Counted from the stretch's first letter, positions 8,799-17,984 are shown. The stretch is DNA of 64,000 nucleotides from Pseudomonas viridiflava (GCF_900601905.1 NZ_UWFA01000500.1:1-64000), one strand, 5' to 3'. A program made the numbers and translations. The notes: generated by a model not told the origin, from the sequence alone.

Positions 8799-9563
8799 CT
8801 AGTTACGAACGGCGGAAATGAAACTCTGCGTGCGCGGGTTCTGCGGGCTCAGCAGGATGTCTTCCGGGCTACCGCTTTCCACGATCTGGCCTGCATCCAT
8901 GAACACGATGCGGTTGGCGACCTCACGGGCGAAGCCCAACTCATGGGTCACCACCATCATGGTCATGCCCGAGTGCGCCAGGTCACGCATGACCGATAGC
9001 ACTTCGCCGACCAGTTCCGGGTCGAGCGCCGAGGTGGGTTCATCAAACAGCATTAACCTGGGCCGCATGGCCAGCGCCCGGGCAATGGCGACCCGTTGCT
9101 GCTGGCCTCCGGATAACTCGATCGGGTACGCGTCGCGCTTCTCGGCCAGGCCGACCCGCGCGAGTAACTCCAGGGCATGCTCGTGGGCTTCCTTGGGGGA
9201 GCGCTTGAGGACCTGGCACGGGCCTTCGACGATGTTCTGCAACACCGTCATGTGCGGGAAAAGGTTGAAGCGCTGGAAGACCATGCCGGTGGCCAGTCGC
9301 TGGCGCGCAATCTGTGCATCGGTCAACTCGTGCAGCTTGTTACCGACGATGCGATAACCGACCAGCTCGCCGTCGACCCACAAGCCGCCCTGATCGATTC
9401 GTTCCAGCTGGTTCACGCAACGCAGCAAGGTGCTCTTGCCAGAGCCGGACGGGCCGATGACACACAGTACTTCGCCTTGCTCGACTTCCAGATTGATGTC
9501 ATTGAGGGCGTGAAAACTGTCGTAGAACTTATGCAGGTTGACGGCTTTAACGATGTTTTTCAC
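8799..9563 (-). CDS. Polar amino acid ABC transporter ATP-binding protein (orphan)
   Basis: A 254-residue ATPase of the HisP/GlnQ family. It has Walker A GPSGSGKST, the Q-loop FQRFNLFPHMTV, the signature LSGGQQQR, Walker B RLMLFDEPTSALDPE and the switch VTHE. I placed the start at GTG 9563, preceded by gggagag; upstream in-frame codons lack a ribosome site. Unusually there are no permease or binding-protein genes beside it. Its only same-strand neighbour is an MFS gene, so it must serve membrane partners encoded elsewhere or be a remnant of a larger operon. Confidence 0.92.
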   Translation of the reverse strand: MKNIVKAVNLHKFYDSFHALNDINLEVEQGEVLCVIGPSGSGKSTLLRCVNQLERIDQGGLWVDGELVGYRIVGNKLHELTDAQIARQRLATGMVFQRFNLFPHMTVLQNIVEGPCQVLKRSPKEAHEHALELLARVGLAEKRDAYPIELSGGQQQRVAIARALAMRPRLMLFDEPTSALDPELVGEVLSVMRDLAHSGMTMMVVTHELGFAREVANRIVFMDAGQIVESGSPEDILLSPQNPRTQSFISAVRN

Positions 9564-9806
9564 GGTGACTCTCCCTGGGCCGTCGAGAAGCAAGCGTGTC
9601 ATGGCCTGGACGGTGCTGGCCTGCAAAATATCTAAAGATCTGCCGAATATGGCAGGTTTATCGTATTGGAATCAGGTAATTACCGTGCGTTGGATAAACC
9701 GGTCGCGGTTGCCAAGCGTCGGAGGGTATGGTCATTATTGCGCTCGGCTATATTCGTGCGTGAGGTCAAAGCCTGTTGAATATGGCAAACGAGGTCAATC
9801 AGTTTT

Positions 9807-10772
9807 ATGGAAACGCCACTTTCCAATTCAGCCAACTTGCCGTCCTCGCCGGGAAATCGACCACCGCTGACGCTTGGCGGTCTTGATTTCAAGCTGTTGC
9901 GGGTGTTCAAGGCAGTGGTTGAAGCGGGAGGGTTCAGCGCTGCGCAGAACGAGCTGAATGTCGGTCTTGCTGCCATCAGCAAGCAGATCTCCGACCTTGA
10001 GATTCGTCTCGGCATGCGCTTGTGTACCCGCGGCCGTGAGGGGTTCTGCCTCACCGAGGAGGGCCGGCTGGTCTATCAGGCGTCCCTTGACCTGTTTGCA
10101 TCGGTGGACAGTTTTCGTGACCGGCTCAGTTCTGCGCAAAATGAATTAATTGGCGACCTCAGCATCGGTGTGATTGATAACACGCTGCAAGACAAGCACT
10201 CACCGATGATCAACGCGTTGCGCACCCTGCACGATGAGGCGCCGAAAGTCAGGTTGCGTCTGCATGCCGCGCAGCTGGACGATATCGAGCGCGGTGTTGT
10301 GGAAGGTCGGTTGAGCCTGGGCATCGTGCCGGTTTACCAGCGCCGCGAAGAGTTTGATTACTTTGCGCTTTACGAAGAAGTTTCCAGCGCCTATTGCTCG
10401 GCGCATCACCCACTGTTTGACGTCGACCCGAGCCAGATCGATGTGGGCGTATTGCGCGGTTATGAAGTCGTCAATCATCGCTACGCGATCCACGGCGACA
10501 AGGCCAACTTCGTGACCCTGGACGCCCAGTCGGCCTCGGCTTCGCAGGTTGAAGCGGTGGCAATGCTGGTGCTGACCGGACGCTTTATCGGCTTCCTGCC
10601 CGATCATTTTGCCGCGCACCTGGTGCGTGAGGGCGTGCTGCGCGCCCTGCGCCCGGACCTCATCACCATTCGCACGCCCATCAACCTGATCCTGCGCCGC
10701 AGCGCGCCGCGCAGCCCACTGGTCAAAGCCTTTGCTGCTGCGTTGGGGCTGGATTTGAAGGTATTGGCATAG
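9807..10772 (+). CDS. LysR-family transcriptional regulator
   Basis: A 321-residue protein. Its LysR helix-turn-helix lies at about residues 28-85 (LRVFKAVVEAGGFSAAQNELN, then AAISKQISDLE), followed by a periplasmic-binding-like effector domain (GDLSIGVIDN to the C-terminus). An unusual proline-rich extension of about 25 residues precedes the winged helix. It is divergent from the ABC ATPase-MFS-GntR group across a 240-base gap and could control it, but LysR proteins of this type also act at distance. The inducer is unknown. Confidence 0.92.
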   Translation: METPLSNSANLPSSPGNRPPLTLGGLDFKLLRVFKAVVEAGGFSAAQNELNVGLAAISKQISDLEIRLGMRLCTRGREGFCLTEEGRLVYQASLDLFASVDSFRDRLSSAQNELIGDLSIGVIDNTLQDKHSPMINALRTLHDEAPKVRLRLHAAQLDDIERGVVEGRLSLGIVPVYQRREEFDYFALYEEVSSAYCSAHHPLFDVDPSQIDVGVLRGYEVVNHRYAIHGDKANFVTLDAQSASASQVEAVAMLVLTGRFIGFLPDHFAAHLVREGVLRALRPDLITIRTPINLILRRSAPRSPLVKAFAAALGLDLKVLA

Positions 10773-10836
10773 TTTCAACAGGATCGGTGATCGTTAGTGA
10801 CTGAGGGAAACACGTAAAAGCCTGGTTGATCTCGGG

Positions 10837-10902
10837 CCTGTGGGAGCGAGCTTGCTCGCGAAGAACGATAGCGCGTTGTATCAGCTTCACCGCGCCCACA
10901 GG
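10837..10902. repeat. REP element with partner arm
   Basis: The core gtgggagcgagcttgctcgcgaagaac is closed by cccacagg downstream, giving an imperfect palindrome in the LysR/HAD intergenic space. It is the same family as the pairs at 13503, 28497 and 52598. Confidence 0.75.
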
Positions 10903-10982
10903 AATTGATTTAACCCGCATCACCAGTTTTAGCCTGCCCTGCAAAGTTGCAAGCGACCACAGAATCGTCCCTGATGGCGAAA

Positions 10983-11675
10983 TTACGTCTTCATCCCCGG
11001 CAAACCCCAGCTCTGCAGCGGGAAGTCAGCCAGTGAACCAAGCACCAGGTCGGCGTGTTCATACTGCTCCACCGGCATATGGGAATCCGGTACCGCGACA
11101 GCGTACATGCCGGCAGCCTTGGCAGCGGTGACGCCGAAAGGCGAGTCTTCGAACACCAGGCAATCAGCCGGATCCACACCCAGGCGACTCGCCGCGACGA
11201 GGAAAATATCGGGTGCGGGTTTGGCGGCTGTCACTTGCGGGTCATCCGCGGTCACGACCGTTTCGAACAGCTCGAACCAGGCGCGATGCATCTCGGTTTT
11301 CGCATGGAAATAATGCACCGACGAGCTGGTGCCTACCGCGATGGGGATGTTGTTCGCGGCCAGGTGCCGCACCAACGCCTCGGCACCGTGCATGGCCAAG
11401 GCCTGCGGAAAACGCTCGTCCAGCATCGGCGCGCGGATGTCCAGAAACTCGTCAATCGACAGCGGCAGCTCCAGTTCCTTGATCACGTAACCGGCAAAAT
11501 CCCGAGCGCCACGGCCAATGGTGTGCTGCTTCACGGCCCAGTCGAACGTGCGGCCATAGCGGCTGGCAATCAGGTGGGTGACCTCGGTGTAAATTCCCTC
11601 GGTGTCCAGCAGCAACCCATCCATGTCGAAAATTACAGCCTTGATCGGGCCTCGTTCACCTTGCTGTGCAGTCAT
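10983..11675 (-). CDS. HAD-superfamily phosphatase (beta-PGM/pseudouridine-monophosphatase-like)
   Basis: A 230-residue HAD hydrolase of subfamily IA. Motif I is DMDGLLLDTEG, motif II is VGTSSS, the motif III lysine lies in TAAKPAPDIF, and motif IV is VFEDSPFGVTAA. The helical cap between motifs I and II matches the HDHD1/GS1-like and beta-phosphoglucomutase-like group. The likely activity is dephosphorylation of a small phosphorylated metabolite. I used the ATG at 11675, which has agga upstream; an in-frame TTG lies 9 bases further. It stands alone, with a REP element at its 3' side. Confidence 0.9.
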   Translation of the reverse strand: MTAQQGERGPIKAVIFDMDGLLLDTEGIYTEVTHLIASRYGRTFDWAVKQHTIGRGARDFAGYVIKELELPLSIDEFLDIRAPMLDERFPQALAMHGAEALVRHLAANNIPIAVGTSSSVHYFHAKTEMHRAWFELFETVVTADDPQVTAAKPAPDIFLVAASRLGVDPADCLVFEDSPFGVTAAKAAGMYAVAVPDSHMPVEQYEHADLVLGSLADFPLQSWGLPGMKT

Positions 11676-11985
11676 GTTTTTCAATCCTGTTTTTTCAAAC
11701 CTGCGACCAGCCTAACTTTTGTAGGAAGTGTATTGCTACCCATGTCTGAAACAGGCACTGCTGCAACCAAACTCACCGATTGCTGCCCAATCCCTGTCGA
11801 AAAGGAGCATTCGTACGCAGATTGGGGAAGCAAGCGGGGTCTTTTCAAGGCTGTCGATGATAATCTCTCGCCCCTGATGACCCTTGCAGCGTCTGCCTGG
11901 CTGGCGTGAGCTCGCAGCCGAAACCCGCCACGGGTTCAGGGACGAATATTTCACTTACCAGAAACGGATCTCTTCGAGTCGACCC
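11676..11985. other. 310-base intergenic region, nothing recognised
   Basis: The region separates the divergent HAD and YdgA-like genes and must hold both promoters. I see no clear operator, repeat or small gene in it. Confidence 0.5.
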
Positions 11986-13473
11986 ATGAATAAATCAGCA
12001 GGTATTGCAGCAGGCGTCATCATTGTCGTTGGGGCGCTGGCCACCGGGGGCGCGTGGTACACCGGCACCCGGCTCGAAGACGTATTGCGTGATTCGATCC
12101 AGCAAGCCAATCAGGAATTGGCCACCTCGCTCAAGGGAACCGAAAGCACCATGGTCATAGACCTGGTGTCGATCGACCGCCGCATGTTCAGCAGCACCGC
12201 CCACTACCGTGTGGTCATCCACGACGAGAATCTTGCCCGTGACGGCAAAGATGCCGAGTTCCTGTTCGTCGACAATATCGAACACGGCCCGCTGCCGTTT
12301 TCACGCCTGAAAAGCTTCAAGCTGCTGCCGGTCATGGCGCAAAGCAACTTCGCCATGGAGAAGAGCCCAAGCGCCGAAAAATGGTTCGCCATGAGTAAAG
12401 GCGCCAGCCCGGTCACCGGACACGCCAGTGTCGGTTACGACCGCTCAACCGCCGGCACTTTGCTGCTGGCGCCGCTGGAAATGAACGACACCGATGGCAA
12501 ATTCACCTTTTCCGGGCTTGAAGTGGATGTTGAAGCCAGTGCAGACGCCGAAAAGCTCAAGCTGACCGGCAAGATGGAAAACATGCAGCTCAATGTTTCT
12601 TCACCGGAAGGTGATGTCGCCGTTGGCGCCAAGGGTCTGAGCTTCGACACCGGCGGCACCAAAGGCAAATCCGGCTTCTATCTGGGCCACAGCAACCTGA
12701 AAATCGACAGCGCGTTGGCTCAGGTCGCAGGCCAGGCGCCTATCGTCCTGACTGATGTCGTCAACACTAACCTGGCCCAGGAAGAGGGCGGCAACCTTGC
12801 CGCGCAGGTTAACTACAACGTCGGCATGATCAACTACAACGGCAAGGACGTGGGCGCCCTCCAGACGGCGTTCAAGGTCAGCAACTTCGATGTCGCCGCG
12901 ACGCTGGCGCTGAACGAGCTGTACCAGACCAAAATCCTGCCGCAGCAACAGGCTGCCATTGCGGCTGATCGCACGTTCGAACTGCAGCTCAGCCCTGCGG
13001 ATCAAGAATCGATGAATGCCCAGGTCACCAAACTGCTTGCTGCCAGGCCGCACATCGAGCTTGAAAAACTGGCGCTGAAAACGGCGAACGGCGAAAGCCA
13101 CATGCGGATTGCCGTGGACCTGGCCAACCCGGGTTCAACCGATCAGCCGTCCGCCGAAATCGCGAAAAACGCCATCGGCTTGCTGGATGCCAAAGTCGTC
13201 CTGTCCAAACCGATGATCCGCGACCTCGCGACCCTGCAAGCAAACCTGGGTGGGCAGACCGATCCGGCAGCCATCGCCGAGCAAGCCAAGGCCGCCAGCG
13301 AAATGGTCGGCGCCATGGCCGTGATGATGCAAGTGGCCAAGGTTGATGGCGACAACATCGTGTCCAGTCTGACCTACGCGAACGGCATGGTCGACTTCAA
13401 CGGCCAGAAAATGCCCCCCGAAGAGTTCCTGTCGCTGGTCATGAGTAAAGTCATCGCGATGCGGATGCAGTAA
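11986..13473 (+). CDS. YdgA-family protein (DUF945)
   Basis: A 495-residue protein. The ATG at 11986 is immediately followed by one hydrophobic N-terminal helix (SAGIAAGVIIVVGALATGGAWYTG), acting as a signal anchor. A long periplasmic beta-rich region follows, containing DUF945 motifs such as SVGYDRSTAG and VDLANPG. YdgA-family proteins are inner-membrane-anchored periplasmic proteins of unknown biochemical role. The upstream 34 codons of the open frame lack a ribosome site and hydrophobic segment, so I excluded them. It is monocistronic and followed by a REP pair. Confidence 0.9.
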   Translation: MNKSAGIAAGVIIVVGALATGGAWYTGTRLEDVLRDSIQQANQELATSLKGTESTMVIDLVSIDRRMFSSTAHYRVVIHDENLARDGKDAEFLFVDNIEHGPLPFSRLKSFKLLPVMAQSNFAMEKSPSAEKWFAMSKGASPVTGHASVGYDRSTAGTLLLAPLEMNDTDGKFTFSGLEVDVEASADAEKLKLTGKMENMQLNVSSPEGDVAVGAKGLSFDTGGTKGKSGFYLGHSNLKIDSALAQVAGQAPIVLTDVVNTNLAQEEGGNLAAQVNYNVGMINYNGKDVGALQTAFKVSNFDVAATLALNELYQTKILPQQQAAIAADRTFELQLSPADQESMNAQVTKLLAARPHIELEKLALKTANGESHMRIAVDLANPGSTDQPSAEIAKNAIGLLDAKVVLSKPMIRDLATLQANLGGQTDPAAIAEQAKAASEMVGAMAVMMQVAKVDGDNIVSSLTYANGMVDFNGQKMPPEEFLSLVMSKVIAMRMQ

Positions 13474-13502
13474 AGCGCATCACAGTGGCAAGCCTCGCAT
13501 CA

Positions 13503-13595
13503 CGTGGGGGCGAGCTTGCTCGCGAAGGCGATGTTAAGGCTGGAAGAGATGTGTTGATTATTCCGGCCTTTTCGCGAGCGAGCTCGCTCCCACAG
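13503..13595. repeat. Inverted REP pair (REPIN-like)
   Basis: Two inverted cores, ggggcgagcttgctcgcgaag and ttcgcgagcgagctcgctcccac, are separated by about 45 bases between convergent genes. They could form one large hairpin and protect both transcript ends. Confidence 0.85.
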
Positions 13596-13637
13596 AGGGC
13601 CCTCTAAACGCGAGTGTACTTTTAACCAGACCGCCTT

Positions 13638-14768
13638 CTAGACCGGCGGCTGGCGAGGAATATCCAGCGGCGTTTCATGGGCATCGATTTCCGGACGCAC
13701 GTTGCGCGAGGAAATCTCGGTACGCAGTTGCGGCAGGCTTTGTGGATATTGCTTGGCAATAAAGGCAATCAGCCGTTCGCGCATGTGGCAGCGGGCGTCC
13801 CAACTGCGGGACGAATCCGCCGAGCTCAGCAATACCCGCAGTTGCATGGCCTTGGCGTTGGTATCGGCAACTTGCAGCACGCATACGCGTCCATCCCACA
13901 AGTGCGGAATATCCTCGCAGATACGCTGCACCTCGGCTCGCAGCTCCTCGACCGGCAATGAGTAATCCACCCAGACAAACACCGAACCGATCAGGCTCGA
14001 TGTCGCACGCGTCCAGTTCTGGAACGGTTTCTCGATAAAGTACTGCAGCGGTACCACCATGCGCCGCTCATCCCAAATCTTGATCACCACGTACGTGCCG
14101 CTGATTTCCTCGACCCGTCCCCATTCGCCCTCAACGATCACCACATCGTCCAGGCGGATAGGTTGCGAAATAGCAATTTGCAGCCCCGCAATCAGATTGC
14201 CCAGCACCGGCTTGGCCGCAAAGCCCGCCGCGAGACCCGCCAAGCCTGCGGATGCCAGCAGACTGGTACCGATTTTGGCCACAGGCGGAAAGCTCATCAG
14301 GATGAGTCCGGTGCCGAACAGCAGCACCAATGCATTGAGGCAGCGCACCAGAACTCGAACTTGCGTCTGAATGCGCCGCGCATGCAGGTTGTCCTCGATG
14401 TCCAGCGGGTTGCGAATAGCCACGGCTTCGCCGAAAGCCTTGACGCAACTCAGGATCAGCCAGGTAAACCCGGCCGTGACGAGCAAGCCGTTGACGTGTC
14501 GAACCGCACCAATCAAGCGCAGGTCATCATCAGCTGATGTCCAGACGGTCTGTAGCGCAAGCAATGGCAGCAGCCATAAAGTCGGGCTGGCCGCGCGGTA
14601 GATGAGTTGTTGTGGCAGCACGTAAGAGTTGGCGACGCGTCGCAGTACGCTCAGGGCGACCCAACGGATCAGCAATGCCAGCAGGACAGCAAAGCCTGCG
14701 ACGATCAGCGTCTTGAGCCATGGCAAAGGCACAGCCTCCAGCCAGTTCTGGGGCAACAGGTGTTCCAT
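13638..14768 (-). CDS. Small-conductance mechanosensitive ion channel (MscS family)
   Basis: A 376-residue membrane protein with about five hydrophobic helices. The MscS core helix is LLASAGLAGLAAGFAAKPVLGNLIAG, with the pattern of Gly/Ala packing known for TM3. The beta domain then follows (IRLDDVVIVEGEWGRVEEI, YVVIKIWDERRMVVP), and a C-terminal alpha/beta domain. It would open under membrane tension and release solutes during hypo-osmotic shock. The ATG is at 14768. It is longer than E. coli MscS (286 residues), with an extra N-terminal helix pair. Confidence 0.93.
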   Translation of the reverse strand: MEHLLPQNWLEAVPLPWLKTLIVAGFAVLLALLIRWVALSVLRRVANSYVLPQQLIYRAASPTLWLLPLLALQTVWTSADDDLRLIGAVRHVNGLLVTAGFTWLILSCVKAFGEAVAIRNPLDIEDNLHARRIQTQVRVLVRCLNALVLLFGTGLILMSFPPVAKIGTSLLASAGLAGLAAGFAAKPVLGNLIAGLQIAISQPIRLDDVVIVEGEWGRVEEISGTYVVIKIWDERRMVVPLQYFIEKPFQNWTRATSSLIGSVFVWVDYSLPVEELRAEVQRICEDIPHLWDGRVCVLQVADTNAKAMQLRVLLSSADSSRSWDARCHMRERLIAFIAKQYPQSLPQLRTEISSRNVRPEIDAHETPLDIPRQPPV

Positions 14769-14960
14769 CGAAGGGTACTCACAGCAGAAATGACTTTAAG
14801 CCGAGCGGCCCGGTGGAGATGGGCCGTCGGCCTCGATGGCTTAAGTCGCCTGCAAAATGTGAGCCCCTTGCCTGCCAAATGTTCCCCGCCAAGGGCGCGC
14901 AGCGCAATTGAGCTGCGCCAAGGGGGAACCGGTTTGAGCGATCTGCTTTACGACAGACAA

Positions 14961-14988
14961 CAAAAAACCCGCCGAGGCGGGTTTTCTT
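14961..14988 (+). terminator. Bidirectional stem-loop terminator in a gene-free stretch
   Basis: The stem aacccgcc-ga-ggcgggtt has an A/T tract on both sides: ttttctt on the plus strand, and ttttttg on the minus strand. It stands in the 519-base gap 14769-15287, which contains no protein gene. It suggests that an unannotated short transcript ends here, possibly on the plus strand from about 14830. Confidence 0.55.
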
Positions 14989-15153
14989 CAAGACCATTCC
15001 AACATCCTGTCGGTAAGCCCTCCGGGCCATGGCCGATCATCCTTGATCCTGTGCGCGTCCTGCGCAGCAGCTGTTGGATCCAATCTTACGGAGGTTGAGG
15101 GTTGTCCGACAGAGCGAATCACCCTCAATCCGTGTAAGCCTTTCGCTATAGAT

Positions 15154-15172
15154 GATATTTGTTCTCATTATT
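15154..15172 (+). promoter_or_regulatory. Candidate Fur box upstream of the iron permease
   Basis: The sequence gatatttgttctcattatt agrees with the 19-base Fur consensus (gataatgataatcattatc) at 13 of 19 positions, including gata and tcattat at the ends. It lies 116 bases before the FTR1-type gene. Repression by Fur-Fe(II) is inferred from the match and the gene's function. Confidence 0.6.
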
Positions 15173-15287
15173 GAGGCTGTTTAGCTGCTGAGATGAGATT
15201 TTTTCGCAATATTCCGTAACAAATGCTTGGCGGGCCCGAAGCTCAAGTGAACAATGCAATGCCACGCATTCTTATTGAGATTCACCG

Positions 15288-17180
15288 ATGCCCACGCGCT
15301 TCAGTTTTCTGGCCTGGCTACTGCCTTTGTTCGCGGCTCTTAGTTTCAATGCATTGGCCGACGCCACCGATGGTGCAGCGCAAGCCCTGCATGCTCTGGA
15401 TTACCTCAGCGCCGATTACCCGGCAACAGTCGCTGATGGCAAGATCGTCGATGAAGGCCAGTACCAGGCACAGGTCGATGCGCTCAAGGCGTTACAGGGC
15501 CAGGTCGTGGCGTTGCCTGCGCGGGCCGAGCGTGACGAATTGGAGAAGGGCGTTCTGGACCTGGCTGACGCGGTATCGCACAGGCAGGACGGCGCTGTCG
15601 TTGCCCGTCAGGCCAGGCAGTTGGGGGCGCGACTGGCGGTTGCCTATGAGGTCAGTCAGGCGCCGGTGATCACTCCCGACCCGACTCGTGGCGCGCCGTT
15701 GTACGCGCAACACTGCTCGGTTTGCCACGGTGATACCGGCGCTGGAGATGGTCCGGCCGGGATTGGTCTGGAGCCGCCGCCGTCGAATCTGCGCGACGGG
15801 GCGCGGCTGGATCGTCTGAGCCTGTATGACCTTTACAACACGCTAGGGCTCGGCATCGCGGGCAGCGACATGCCGGCCTTTGCCGATCAGCTCGATGACC
15901 GGCAGCGTTGGGACATTGCCACTTACATTGCCAGCTTCAGCGCCCAGCCGGTGGCGGCGCCGGGCAAGACATTCAACCTTGCCGACCTGGCGCGCCAGAC
16001 GCCGCTGGAAGTGCGGGCCGCTGAAGGCGAACAGGCCGTTGCCACCTTCCGCGCCCAACGCGCCCAACCGCCGCAGGTTCAGCGTGGCCCGGCGCAATTG
16101 CTCGACTACACCAGCCAGACGCTGGACAAGAGCCTGGCGGCTTATCGTTCGGGTGATCACGAGCAAGCGTACGATTTGTCCGTTGCGGCTTATCTGGAAG
16201 GCTTCGAGCTGGTCGAAAGCTCGCTGGACAACGTCGACGCCAACGTTCGCAAGGACACCGAAAAAGCCTTGATGGCCTATCGGCAGTCTTTGCAGGACGG
16301 CTTGCCCCTGGAGCAGGCGGTGCAAAAGCTGGACTTTGCCAAGAGCAAACTCAAAGAGTCTGCGGGGCTGTTGGGCAGCGACGGCTTAAGCACCTCGCTG
16401 AGCTACATTTCAGGGCTGTTGATTCTGCTGCGTGAAGGCCTGGAAGCGATTCTGGTGCTGGCCGCCATTCTTGCCTTTCTGCGCAATACCGGGCAGGAAT
16501 CGGCGGTGCGCAGCGTCAACATTGGCTGGGCGCTGGCGTTGCTGGCCGGGCTTGGGACTTGGGCGCTGGCGGCGTATGTGATTGATGTCAGCGGCGCGCA
16601 GCGGGAATTGCTCGAAGGCGCCACGGCACTGTTCGCCAGCGTGATGGTGTTGTGGCTCGGGGTGTGGATGCACGATCGTCGCCATGCCGCGGCCTGGCAG
16701 GATTACATCAAGAGCAGCCTGGTGGGCGGCGGCGGGCGCTTCGGTTTTGCGATCCTGGCGTTCTTCTCGGTGTACCGCGAGCTGTTCGAGGTGATTCTGT
16801 TCTACGAAACCCTGTGGCTGCAGGCCGGGCCCGCCGGGCACAATGCGGTGCTGGCAGGCGGCGCCACGGCACTGGTGTTGTTGATCGGCCTGGCCTGGGT
16901 GATCCTGCGCGGCTCGGCGAAACTGCCGCTGACGCTGTTCTTCGGTATCAATGCCGCGTTGCTGTGCGCGTTGTCCGTGGTGTTCGCCGGGCATGGCGTC
17001 AAAGCGCTGCAGGAAGCCGGGATTTTCGGCACGCGGCCGGTGCCGTTCTTTGAGTTCGACTGGCTGGGGATTCATGCCGATGCCTATTCGCTCAGCGCGC
17101 AGTTGATTGCCTTGATCGCCATCGCGGTGTTGTATGGCCGAAGCTGGTTGGCGGAGAAGCGTCGAACGCAGGTGGCGTGA
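15288..17180 (+). CDS. Cytochrome c / FTR1-family ferrous iron permease
   Basis: This 630-residue protein starts with a cleavable signal peptide (LPLFAALSFNALA). A periplasmic region carries a cytochrome c haem site (CSVCH near residue 143) with downstream methionines that could be axial ligands. The C-terminal half (from about residue 365) is a seven-helix FTR1 permease with the two iron-exchange motifs REGLE and RELFE. Such fusions import iron, with the cytochrome domain probably coupling oxidation to transport. It is preceded by a likely Fur box and has no EfeO/EfeB partner beside it. A 40-bp-arm hairpin follows it. Confidence 0.93.
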   Translation: MPTRFSFLAWLLPLFAALSFNALADATDGAAQALHALDYLSADYPATVADGKIVDEGQYQAQVDALKALQGQVVALPARAERDELEKGVLDLADAVSHRQDGAVVARQARQLGARLAVAYEVSQAPVITPDPTRGAPLYAQHCSVCHGDTGAGDGPAGIGLEPPPSNLRDGARLDRLSLYDLYNTLGLGIAGSDMPAFADQLDDRQRWDIATYIASFSAQPVAAPGKTFNLADLARQTPLEVRAAEGEQAVATFRAQRAQPPQVQRGPAQLLDYTSQTLDKSLAAYRSGDHEQAYDLSVAAYLEGFELVESSLDNVDANVRKDTEKALMAYRQSLQDGLPLEQAVQKLDFAKSKLKESAGLLGSDGLSTSLSYISGLLILLREGLEAILVLAAILAFLRNTGQESAVRSVNIGWALALLAGLGTWALAAYVIDVSGAQRELLEGATALFASVMVLWLGVWMHDRRHAAAWQDYIKSSLVGGGGRFGFAILAFFSVYRELFEVILFYETLWLQAGPAGHNAVLAGGATALVLLIGLAWVILRGSAKLPLTLFFGINAALLCALSVVFAGHGVKALQEAGIFGTRPVPFFEFDWLGIHADAYSLSAQLIALIAIAVLYGRSWLAEKRRTQVA

Positions 17181-17189
17181 CCCTCTGAT

Positions 17190-17280
17190 CTGTAGGAGCT
17201 CACGAGCAGCGCGAGGCAGCGATAGCGGTTTTCCTGACACACCGCTATCGCTGCCTCGCGCTGCTCGTGAGCTCCTACAG
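17190..17280. repeat. Perfect 40-bp inverted repeat (giant hairpin)
   Basis: Positions 17190-17229 are exactly complementary to 17241-17280, with an 11-base loop. The outer ends read ctgtaggagctcacgagc, and the inner part ends in gcagcgatagcggt. It differs in core sequence from the other REP families here. It lies just after the iron permease stop and before the YaiI gene. Confidence 0.95.
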
Positions 17281-17313
17281 GGATCTGCTCAATTTTTACA
17301 ACGAGGTACCTCC

Positions 17314-17763
17314 ATGCGCGTCTGGATCGATGCCGACGCTTGCCCCAAGGCAGCCAAGGATCAAATCATCAAGTTCGCCCTCAAGCGCCAGTTCGAGGTG
17401 GTGCTGGTGGCCGGGCAGAGTCAGATCAAGCCCACTTACAGCCTGGTCAAGCTGATCGTGGTGCCCAGCGGCCCGGATGCCGCGGATGATTACTTGGTCG
17501 AGCACGCCGTACCCGGTGAGCTGGTGGTGTGCAGCGATGTGCCGCTGGCCGACCGGCTGGTGAAAAAGGGCGTCGCTGCGCTGGATCCACGTGGCAAAGA
17601 ATTCGACGCCCAGAACATGGGTGACCGCCTGGCGGTGCGCAACCTGTTCACCGACTTGCGTGACCAGGGCCAGATGGGTGGTGGTCCGCCTCCTTATGGC
17701 GACCGGGAAAAGCAGGCCTTCGTCAACTCACTGGACCGGATTCTGACCCGCCTCTCGCGCTGA
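17314..17763 (+). CDS. yaiI: YaiI/YqxD family protein (UPF0178, PIN-like)
   Basis: A 149-residue protein beginning MRVWIDADACP, the signature of the YaiI/YqxD family (UPF0178). Further family motifs are VPSGPDAADDYLVE, CSDVPLADRLVKKG and DPRGKEF. The conserved acidic residues suggest a PIN-like nuclease fold, but no activity is established. The ATG at 17314 follows gagg; longer in-frame extensions run into the hairpin repeat and were rejected. Confidence 0.93.
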   Translation: MRVWIDADACPKAAKDQIIKFALKRQFEVVLVAGQSQIKPTYSLVKLIVVPSGPDAADDYLVEHAVPGELVVCSDVPLADRLVKKGVAALDPRGKEFDAQNMGDRLAVRNLFTDLRDQGQMGGGPPPYGDREKQAFVNSLDRILTRLSR

Positions 17764-17805
17764 ACGGCCACCCCGAAACAGTGCATGCCCGCCTCAAAAT
17801 GAATC

Positions 17806-17852
17806 ACTCTGCACAGTCTGCCCGGAAAATATCGGCTGCCAGTGTGCAGAGT
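17806..17852. promoter_or_regulatory. Inverted repeat, candidate operator before codB
   Basis: Arms actctgcaca (17806-17815) and tgtgcagagt (17843-17852) are exact reverse complements, 27 bases apart. They lie 133 bases upstream of codB. Spaced inverted half-sites suit a dimeric or looping regulator such as the PucR-type protein encoded downstream. This is inferred only. Confidence 0.4.
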
Positions 17853-17984
17853 GCACGTCGCTGAATATCACCTCTGCCCGCTTTTTTCTGCTTCACAGCG
17901 CTGCCCGGAAACGGCCTGGTTATTGCTCTTGCACCAGCCTGCCATTGAGTCCGAATCCCAACCTGTTGATGTGGAGAAAACCAG

